NCBI GenBank assembly: GCA_021816155.1
Contig: JAKAZA010000003.1
Span: forward strand, 1 to 55,313
From: Pseudomonadota bacterium
Lineage (GTDB): Bacteria > Pseudomonadota > Alphaproteobacteria > Caulobacterales > Caulobacteraceae
Reading direction: 5' to 3'
Length of the DNA stretch: 55,313 bases
The notes under the pieces were generated by a model that saw only the letters and a program-made list of their open reading frames with translations, was not told the origin of the DNA and did no database searches. Shown piece by piece: positions 49,077 to 55,313 of this stretch (positions are counted from its first letter, which is position 1; each line of letters begins with the position of its first letter). Made by a program: the position numbers and the translations under genes.

Positions 49077-50612
49077 TCACGCCGCCGGAGCGAAGGTGGT
49101 GACGATCGACCGCCCCTCGACCGGCGCGGCGACCGTGATCGCAGCGCCGAGCGGCTCTTCGGCGATCAGGCGTGCAACCATCGCGGGATCGTCGGCCGCG
49201 GCCGGCAGCCGCTCGCCCGCGGGGGTGCGGGCGAGCACGACGGCGCGCGGCCCGGGACCGGAATAGTCGATCGTGTACGTCTCGATCCGGGCCTGCCCCG
49301 CGTAGCCCTGGGCGAGCGGCGGCGCGGCCCAGCCATCCACCTCCGCCTGCAGCGGCTTCGAGTCCCAACCGCGCCATTCGGCGGGTCGCGTCGAATAGAC
49401 GCCCACCGAATACTTGGAGAGGAACCCGCCGTTGGCGCCGACCAGCCCGGACGAACCGGGACGGCGACGCAGCGCCTGCGCCATGCTGGCGATCGCGTGC
49501 ATCGAGTAGTTGTTCCCCGCGCCGCCGAAGAACGGCAGGCCGCCGGTCAGCGTAAGGCCGCGCGGATCGTCCGGTGCGAGCCCCAGGGCGTCGCAGATGT
49601 TGAAAACCGCGATCGGAAAGCAGCTGTAGAGGTCGAAGCAGCTCATGTCGGCCAAGCTCGCCCCGGCCGCCTCGAGCGCGCGCCGGCAGGCAAGCGCCGA
49701 GGCCGGGCTGCGCGACCAGTCCTGCCGCTCCATCGGTGTGCGCTCCTTCACGTCGGCGCCGCCTTGGAGGAAGACGAAGCGATCCTCCGGAACCCCCAGC
49801 GAGCGCGCCTTGCCGACCGAGGTCATCAGCACCGCCGCGCCCTGGTTGGCCTGGTCGCGAGCGACCATGCGGCGGGGGAATGGATCGGCGGTGAGCCGGT
49901 TCTCCTTCGTGACGGTCGCGAGATCCTCGGCGCTGCGAACCTCCGGCGACATGGCATGCGGGTTCCTCGCCGCGACCTTGGTGAAAGGGGCGAAGAGCCG
50001 GCCCATTTCGAGCGCGTAGTCGGCCCGGCTCATGCCGAGCCGGGCCCGGCGGGCGTTCTCGAACATCGCATAGACCTGGATGGGGGTGCGCGCACCATGG
50101 GTGGCAAGATCGCGCGTCATCATCGGATCGCCGAACCCGCGATCCTCGATCTGCCCGCCGACATGCTCGGCCCAGTCGCGCGTCTCGCCGCGGCTGATCA
50201 GGTGGCGCACCGTGGAGATCGCCTCCGAGCCGACCAGCAGGACCATGCCCGCCTCGCCCGCTGCGATGGCGTGGGCGAACTCGTTCACCAGATGCTGGGG
50301 CCCTTGCCCGCCCACCACTTCGAGCACTGCGCGCGCCGGATCGGCGCCGATCCGGCGACCGACGGAACGGCCGAAATTGTCCGAGGCGCCGAAGGGCGGG
50401 CGCGCGCCCGGTCCGCTCACCTCGAACTGGCGGATCGACGCGATCACGTCGATCTGCGGCGCAAGACCAGCGGCTCCGGCGTCGGCCAACGCCACGGCGG
50501 CCGCCCTGCCCGCCAGGTCGGCCGGCGAGAGCGCGGCGTACCCGGGCGCGTCGATGCGCTCCGACGCTTCGCCCACGCCGATCAGCACCGGGGTGTTGTC
50601 AGCGACGCTCAT
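49077..50612 (-). CDS. Thiolase-like protein (acetyl-CoA acetyltransferase family, SCPx/Ltp2-like)
   Basis: A 511-residue thiolase-superfamily protein. It has PVLIGVGEASERID at the N terminus, VVGGQGPQHLVNEFAHAIAAGEAGMVLLVGSEA at the helix that normally bears the nucleophile, and DLYSCFPIAVFNICDALGL and GGLPFFGGAGNNYSMHAIASMAQALR in the C-terminal half. At the nucleophile position, GGQGPQ shows no cysteine, as in non-thiolytic members. The first ATG (50615) lies one base after AGGAGG, so the second ATG (50612) is the likelier start. It is divergent from two acyl-CoA dehydrogenases, suggesting shared acyl-CoA catabolism. Confidence 0.87.
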   Translation of the reverse strand: MSVADNTPVLIGVGEASERIDAPGYAALSPADLAGRAAAVALADAGAAGLAPQIDVIASIRQFEVSGPGARPPFGASDNFGRSVGRRIGADPARAVLEVVGGQGPQHLVNEFAHAIAAGEAGMVLLVGSEAISTVRHLISRGETRDWAEHVGGQIEDRGFGDPMMTRDLATHGARTPIQVYAMFENARRARLGMSRADYALEMGRLFAPFTKVAARNPHAMSPEVRSAEDLATVTKENRLTADPFPRRMVARDQANQGAAVLMTSVGKARSLGVPEDRFVFLQGGADVKERTPMERQDWSRSPASALACRRALEAAGASLADMSCFDLYSCFPIAVFNICDALGLAPDDPRGLTLTGGLPFFGGAGNNYSMHAIASMAQALRRRPGSSGLVGANGGFLSKYSVGVYSTRPAEWRGWDSKPLQAEVDGWAAPPLAQGYAGQARIETYTIDYSGPGPRAVVLARTPAGERLPAAADDPAMVARLIAEEPLGAAITVAAPVEGRSIVTTFAPAA

Positions 50613-50727
50613 CATTCCTCCTCGCCTCTTTTCGCGGGGTCAGCCTTGCGCCCGCCCCGCCCTGCGCGCTCTATTTCCTTCAAAGGCGTCGCCCGTGTCG
50701 ATGGTGACGCAAGGAGAGGATTCGCGC

Positions 50728-51837
50728 TTGCCCGTCATCACCGCCGAGGATCGCACGGCGCTCACGGACTCGCTTCGGCGGTTGCTTGCCGACCGTTGCA
50801 CGGAAGCCGACGTGCGGCGCACGATGGAAACCCAGAGCGGCTACGACCCGGGACTGTGGCGCGAGCTCGCCGAGATGGGGGTCGTCGGACTCGTCATCGA
50901 GGAAGAGTACGGCGGCGTCGGGGCCGGCCCGGTCGAGCTCGAGCGGGTCACCGAGGAGACCGGCTCGGCCCTGCTCTGCGGCCCGCTCATCTCCTCCGGC
51001 GTGCTGGCGGCCGAGCTCCTCCGGGCGCTCGGCGACGCGGACGCCAAGAGCCGCCTCCTGCCGGGCGTCGCCGATGGCGCGCGCCTCGCCACGGCGGCGC
51101 TCACCGGCCGCGCCGGCGGCTGGACGCCCGAGACGATCGAGGTGGACGCGAAGCCGGGCGCCGGCGGCGGCTGGTCGCTGAGCGGGGTCGCTTCCTACGT
51201 CACCCATGGCCAGATCGCCGACGTGCTGCTGGTGGCCGCTAAGACGCCGGACGGGATCGCCGTCTTCGAGGTCGAGCCCTCCAGAACCGCCATCAAGGCG
51301 CTGCCCGCGTTCGATCACACGCTTCGCCTCGCCGAGATCGTGTTCGACGCGACGCCGGCCAGGCGCCTGGCCGGCTCGAAGCCGGCTTGGGACGCCGTCG
51401 AGCAGGCGCTCGACCTCGCCCGCGTCGCCCTCGCCGGCGAACAGGCCGGCGCCGGCAAGCGCACGCTCGAGTTCACCGTCGACTACGCCAAGACCCGGGC
51501 CCAGTTCGGCCGGCTGATCGGCAGCTTCCAGGCGATCAAGCACATGGCCGCGAACCTGGTCCTCGAAAGCGAGAGCGCGATCTCCGCCGCCCGCCACGCC
51601 GCCCAGGCGCTGGCCGACGGATCGCCCCAGGCGGCCGCCGCCATCAGCCTCGCCAGCTTCGCTTGCGCCGACGCGTTCAACCAGATCGCCGCCGACGCAA
51701 TACAGATGCATGGCGGCATCGCGTTCACCTGGGCCCATCCGGCCCACCTCTACCTGCGCCGCGCCCGCGCCGACGCCCAGCTCTTCGGCGCCTCGGCCTT
51801 TCACCGCGAGCGGTTCCTGCAACGGCTCGGAGCCTGA
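50728..51837 (+). CDS. Acyl-CoA dehydrogenase, smaller degenerate subunit
   Basis: A 369-residue acyl-CoA dehydrogenase-like protein. The N-terminal helical domain has LWRELAEMGVVGLVIEEEYGGVG. The middle domain lacks the usual (S/T)EPxAGSD FAD motif. The C-terminal domain is well kept: TRAQFGRLIGSFQAIKHMAANLVLESESA and IQMHGGIAFTWAHPAHLYLRRA. That division of FAD-site pieces suggests it forms a heteromer with the next gene's product. TTG 50728 has AAGGAGAGGA upstream at ideal distance; ATG 50701 is in frame but lies before that Shine-Dalgarno. It ends 4 bp before the next start. Confidence 0.87.
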   Translation: MPVITAEDRTALTDSLRRLLADRCTEADVRRTMETQSGYDPGLWRELAEMGVVGLVIEEEYGGVGAGPVELERVTEETGSALLCGPLISSGVLAAELLRALGDADAKSRLLPGVADGARLATAALTGRAGGWTPETIEVDAKPGAGGGWSLSGVASYVTHGQIADVLLVAAKTPDGIAVFEVEPSRTAIKALPAFDHTLRLAEIVFDATPARRLAGSKPAWDAVEQALDLARVALAGEQAGAGKRTLEFTVDYAKTRAQFGRLIGSFQAIKHMAANLVLESESAISAARHAAQALADGSPQAAAAISLASFACADAFNQIAADAIQMHGGIAFTWAHPAHLYLRRARADAQLFGASAFHRERFLQRLGA

Positions 51838-51841
51838 CGAG

Positions 51842-53071
51842 ATGGCCGACGGCGCCCCCGCTCTCACCGACGATGCCCTTCGCGCCGAGGTGCGCGCCTG
51901 GCTGGCCGAGCACTGGAAAGGCCTGCCTCAGCCGCGGCCCGGGCCCGGCGGCGCGGGCTGGACGACGACGCCCGAGCATCGCGCCTGGCTCGCCAAGGTG
52001 GTCGAGTCGGGCTGGGCGGCGCCGCGCTGGCCGACCGAATGGTACGGCCGCGGCCTCGCCGACCATCAGGCCCGGATCATCGAGCGCGAGTTCGCCGCGG
52101 TCGGCGCGCCGGGCTCCGGGCAGGATCGCACGAACCTTTGGGCGAACACGGCGCTCGCCTACGCCAGCCCGACGTTCAAGCCCAAGATCGTGCCGCAACT
52201 GCTCAAGCAGGAAGTCGGCATGTGCCTGCTCTATTCCGAGCCCGGCGCAGGCTCCGACCTCGCCGGCATCCGCACCCGCGCCGACCGCAACGGCGACCAT
52301 TTCGTGGTGAACGGCCAGAAGGTCTGGACATCCGGCGCAGCCACCGCCGACTACGGCATGCTGATCGCACGCACCGACTGGGACGTTCCCAAGCACAAGG
52401 GCATCAGCTTCTTCTTCCTGCCGATGAAGCAAGAGGGGGTCGAGGTGCGTCCGCTGCATCAGATCACGGGCGAAAGCCACTTCAATGAGGTCTTCTTCAC
52501 CGACGCCATCTGCCCTGCGGAGAACCTGCTGGGCGCGCCGGGCGCCGGCTGGGGCGTCCTGCAGACAGCGCTGGCCTACGAGCGCTCGGTCATGGGCGAA
52601 GGGGCGCGCGGCCCGAGGAGCGGTGTGGCGGAGTCGAACGGCGAGGAGCCGCTGATCGCGCTGGCCCGTGAGGCGGGGGTGCTGGGCGACCCGCTGATCC
52701 GCCAGGAGATCGCCAAGGTCATCGGCTACCGCCGCCTCAACGCGATGAATACGGCCCGGGCCAAGTCGGACCTCGCCCAGGGAACCTCCTCGTCGATCAT
52801 GAGCCTTGGCAAACTCGCCATGAGCCGGATCCTGCACGAGGAGGCACGGGTGCGGACGCTGATCCTGGGCGCGGGCAGCCTTCTGGAAGGCCCCGACCAC
52901 CCGCGAGCCGAAGACGCCAATTTCCTCACGCTCAACGCCTACTTCACCTCCATCGGCGGCGGCACCGACCAGATCCAGCGCAACATCATCGGCGAGCGGG
53001 TCCTGGGCCTGCCCAAGGAGCCGGAAGTCGACCGGGACGTGCCGTTCCGCCAGGTGCGGGGAAATGCCTGA
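51842..53071 (+). CDS. Acyl-CoA dehydrogenase, larger subunit
   Basis: A 409-residue acyl-CoA dehydrogenase. The FAD-binding middle domain is intact: CLLYSEPGAGSDLAGIRTRADRNGDHFVVNGQKVWTSGA. HFNEVFFTDAICPAENLLGAPGAGWGVLQTALAYERSVMG follows, and the C terminus has TSIGGGTDQIQRNIIGERVLGLPKEP. It introduces the alpha-beta double bond of an acyl-CoA and passes electrons to ETF. It starts four bases after the previous stop, so the two dehydrogenases are made together and probably form the alpha2-beta2 type complex known from steroid side-chain oxidation; the substrate is inferred only. Confidence 0.92.
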   Translation: MADGAPALTDDALRAEVRAWLAEHWKGLPQPRPGPGGAGWTTTPEHRAWLAKVVESGWAAPRWPTEWYGRGLADHQARIIEREFAAVGAPGSGQDRTNLWANTALAYASPTFKPKIVPQLLKQEVGMCLLYSEPGAGSDLAGIRTRADRNGDHFVVNGQKVWTSGAATADYGMLIARTDWDVPKHKGISFFFLPMKQEGVEVRPLHQITGESHFNEVFFTDAICPAENLLGAPGAGWGVLQTALAYERSVMGEGARGPRSGVAESNGEEPLIALAREAGVLGDPLIRQEIAKVIGYRRLNAMNTARAKSDLAQGTSSSIMSLGKLAMSRILHEEARVRTLILGAGSLLEGPDHPRAEDANFLTLNAYFTSIGGGTDQIQRNIIGERVLGLPKEPEVDRDVPFRQVRGNA

Positions 53072-53131
53072 TGCCGCATCCCCGGCGGCGGATTGCGGGA
53101 GCTCGAGGCGCCTGAGCAGCGGGGTTGCGAG

Positions 53132-55313
53132 ATGACGCGGCCGGGCGAGCCGGGTCCCCTGAGCGGGATCGCCGTCGCCGAGATCGGGGGCGACGTGGCG
53201 GTGCGCTATTGCGGCCGTCTTTTCGCCAGGCATGGCGCGAAGGTGGTCCGCGCAGGCGGGCTGGACGAAAGTCGCGACGCGCCATTCGACGCTTGGCTCG
53301 ACCAGGGCAAGACGGCCGCCGCAAGCGTGGCGGACGCGGTCGCCTCGCTGGCGGGCGCCGAGCGCCGGCTGGTCGTCGCCGGCCAGACCAGGGAGGAGAT
53401 CGCGGCGGCGGAGACGGCGACCGGCGACGCGCCGCTGCTCGCGATCGGCTGGTTCGATCCGCGCGGGCCCTATGGCGGCTGGCGGGCGAACGACGCCATC
53501 ATCCAGTCTCTGAGCGGCGTCGCGTACAACTTCGGCGAGGTCCGAGGGCCGCCGACCATTCCGCAAGGCCATGCGCCGCAGATCATCGGCGGCCTCACCG
53601 CCTTCATCGCCGGGCTCGCCGCCCTGTTCGACGGCTCAGCGCCGGTGCGGCGCATCGAGACCAGCATCCACGAGGCGTCGCTCTGCTTCGCGGAGACCGG
53701 CGCGGTAGGAGCGGCGGTGCTCGGCTGGGAAGCCAAGCGGCTGGGCGTCAACCGCTTCTCGCCCACCAGCCCGTGCAACATCCATCGCACCGCAGACGGC
53801 TGGCTGGGCGTGACCGCCCTGACCTACGCGCAGTGGGCGGGCTTCGCCCGGCTGATCGGCCGGCCGGACCTGGCCGACCATCCCGACCTGCGCACGAGTC
53901 TGCAGCGGCTGGCCGCCTCAGACCTGATGGACGCCGTGATCGCGCCGGCGCTGCTGACCCGGCCAACGGACTACTGGGTGAACGAGGGCCAGCGGCTGCG
54001 GATTCCGCTGACGCCGGCCCTGCCGCCGCGCGAGCTGCCGGCCTCGCCGCATTGGGGACCGCGCGGCGCGTTCGAGCCGCTGCCCCGCGGTGCGATGGGA
54101 CCGGCGACGCCATTCCGTTTCGGCTTCGAGGGCGAGCGCAAGCCGCGGCCGGCCGGCGGTCGCGCCGGACCACTGGACGGCGTGCGCGTCGCCGACTTCA
54201 GCATGGGCTGGGCCGGACCGCTCGGCGCGCGCCACCTCGCCGACCTCGGCGCTGACGTGTTGAAGATCGAGTCACGCGCCCACCCCGACTGGTGGCGCGG
54301 CTGGGATCCGGTTCCGGACGCCGACCCGCCGGCGCACGAGTTGCCGCGCAACTTCATGGCCGTGAACCGCAACAAGCGCGGCCTCGACCTCGACCTCACC
54401 CGGCCGGGCGAAAAGGCGGCCGCGGAGGCGATCATACGGCAGGCCGACGTGGTGCTCGACAACCAGGGACCCGGCGTGATGGACAAGCTTGGCCTCGGTC
54501 CCGCGGGTCAGCGCCGCCTGAACCCGGGCGTGATCTCGGTGACGATGCCGCCGTTCGGCCGGGACGGGCCGCTCTCCGGTCTCAGGGCTTACGGGTCGAC
54601 CGTGGAGCAGGCCAGCGGCCTGCCGTTTCTCAACGGTCGCGACGCCTGGCCGCCCTCGCAGCAACACGTCGCCTATGGCGACCCGGTGGCCGGCCTTTAC
54701 GCGGCGGCCGGCGCGCTAATCGCGCTTTACGGCAGAAGTCGGCTCGGCGGAGCCGGCGTCGAGGTCTGCCAGGTCGAATGCCTCTTCCAGCTGGGTTCGG
54801 CGGGGATCATCGCCGAGACCGCGACAGGCGGGCCGTACGCCCGGACCGGCTCGCGCCGCGCCGACATTGCGCCGTGCTGCGTGGTTTCCTGCCTCGGGGA
54901 GGACACTTGGCTTGCCGTCGCCTGCGACAGCGACGCGGCCTGGCGCTCGCTGACAGCGGTCATCGGACGCCCCGAGCTGGGAGCGGACGCCCGCCTCGGC
55001 AGTCTCGCCGGCCGCAAGGCTCGGGAAGACGAGATCGAGGCCGCAATCGCGGCCTGGGCCGCCGATAAGGACGCCCGCGCCGCCGCCGAGGCCTTGCAGG
55101 CGGCGGGCGCCGCCGCCGCCCCAGTGCTGCCAACGCACGAGCTCTTCCCCGATCCACACCTGCAGGACAGCGGCTACTGGGCGGTGCAGGAGCGGCGTTA
55201 CGTCGGCGTCCACTTCACGCCCAACTCGCCGTTCCGCTACGACGGCGAGCGGCTGGCGGTAGTGCGCCCCGCGCCGACGCTGGGCGAGCATACGGCCGAG
55301 GTGCTGGCCGAAC
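53132..55313 (+). CDS. Tandem-domain CaiB/BaiF CoA-transferase (3' end outside the window)
   Basis: This frame is open from ATG 53132 to the window end, at least 727 codons, and is absent from the ORF track, which lists only a shadow at 53125. I checked the whole stretch for stops and found none. It contains two family III CoA-transferase units. The first starts LSGIAVAEIGGDVAVRYCGRLFARHGAKVV. The second, near residue 345, starts GPLDGVRVADFSMGWAGPLGARHLADLGADVLKIES. The catalytic Asp is present in unit two (D517 in AYGDPVAGLYAAAGALIAL) but is Gln in unit one (Q150 in HAPQIIGGL). It would activate an acid by CoA transfer for the adjacent dehydrogenases. Confidence 0.92.
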   Translation, partial: MTRPGEPGPLSGIAVAEIGGDVAVRYCGRLFARHGAKVVRAGGLDESRDAPFDAWLDQGKTAAASVADAVASLAGAERRLVVAGQTREEIAAAETATGDAPLLAIGWFDPRGPYGGWRANDAIIQSLSGVAYNFGEVRGPPTIPQGHAPQIIGGLTAFIAGLAALFDGSAPVRRIETSIHEASLCFAETGAVGAAVLGWEAKRLGVNRFSPTSPCNIHRTADGWLGVTALTYAQWAGFARLIGRPDLADHPDLRTSLQRLAASDLMDAVIAPALLTRPTDYWVNEGQRLRIPLTPALPPRELPASPHWGPRGAFEPLPRGAMGPATPFRFGFEGERKPRPAGGRAGPLDGVRVADFSMGWAGPLGARHLADLGADVLKIESRAHPDWWRGWDPVPDADPPAHELPRNFMAVNRNKRGLDLDLTRPGEKAAAEAIIRQADVVLDNQGPGVMDKLGLGPAGQRRLNPGVISVTMPPFGRDGPLSGLRAYGSTVEQASGLPFLNGRDAWPPSQQHVAYGDPVAGLYAAAGALIALYGRSRLGGAGVEVCQVECLFQLGSAGIIAETATGGPYARTGSRRADIAPCCVVSCLGEDTWLAVACDSDAAWRSLTAVIGRPELGADARLGSLAGRKAREDEIEAAIAAWAADKDARAAAEALQAAGAAAAPVLPTHELFPDPHLQDSGYWAVQERRYVGVHFTPNSPFRYDGERLAVVRPAPTLGEHTAEVLAE

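Noticed and set aside
53125-54255. 376-codon Arg-rich ORF in another frame of the last gene
   Set aside because: It is a shadow; the real frame starts at 53132 and carries CaiB motifs to the window end.

Overview
The window is a compact, GC-rich bacterial chromosome segment. The organism is most likely an alphaproteobacterium, plausibly of the Caulobacterales. Supporting features are an NDUFS4-type complex I subunit, a double cold-shock-domain protein, a folK-rpoZ-rel operon, a KGG-repeat stress protein and NodT/EmrAB efflux. This placement rests on gene content only. No insertion sequence, phage gene, CRISPR array or rRNA was seen, and no gene-free gap reaches 300 bp. Many genes overlap at NTGA or TGATG junctions or meet tail to tail.

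Region 1 (1-8.4 kb): the 3' end of a mercaptopyruvate sulfurtransferase, a cystathionine beta-lyase, a sulfotransferase and an acyltransferase broken by one in-frame TGA. A minus-strand group follows: double cold-shock protein, glutamine cyclotransferase, PaaI-type thioesterase, tRNA-Pro, NDUFS4-like protein and tRNA-Arg. Next come a divergent LysR/YeiH pair and tRNA-Glu.

Region 2 (8.4-20.9 kb) is housekeeping. folK-rpoZ-rel runs on the minus strand, and rel appears to start at a CTG behind a strong Shine-Dalgarno. NYN-domain protein, uracil-DNA glycosylase and an ornithine cyclodeaminase-like protein lie on the plus strand. dapA-smpB is divergent from a lytic transglycosylase. A BtuFCD/FecBCD-type importer and a TetR regulator follow.

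Region 3 (21-32.2 kb): two RNA-methyltransferase-like genes, a TauD-type dioxygenase, HrpB helicase, an amino-acid permease, a TraB/GumN-like exported protein, a metallo-beta-lactamase-fold hydrolase, an OmpR/EnvZ-type two-component pair and a small KGG protein.

Region 4 (32.2-43.3 kb): a single-chain EgtB-EgtD fusion for ergothioneine synthesis, and a TetR regulator divergent from a nodT-emrA-emrB efflux operon with two near-identical palindromic operators. After these come a quinone-reductase-like protein, a two-module VOC protein, a DUF1232-like/sulfotransferase fusion and an exported protein of unknown function.

Region 5 (43.3-55.3 kb): aldo/keto reductase, a CaiB-type CoA-transferase, a ParB-like protein, a secreted metallophosphoesterase lipoprotein coupled to a glycosyltransferase, and an acyl-CoA catabolic cluster. 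That cluster holds a thiolase-like protein, two different acyl-CoA dehydrogenases and a tandem-domain CoA-transferase. The last gene runs off the window and is missing from the supplied ORF track because it has no stop here. The cluster resembles sterol or isoprenoid side-chain degradation units; the substrate is unknown.
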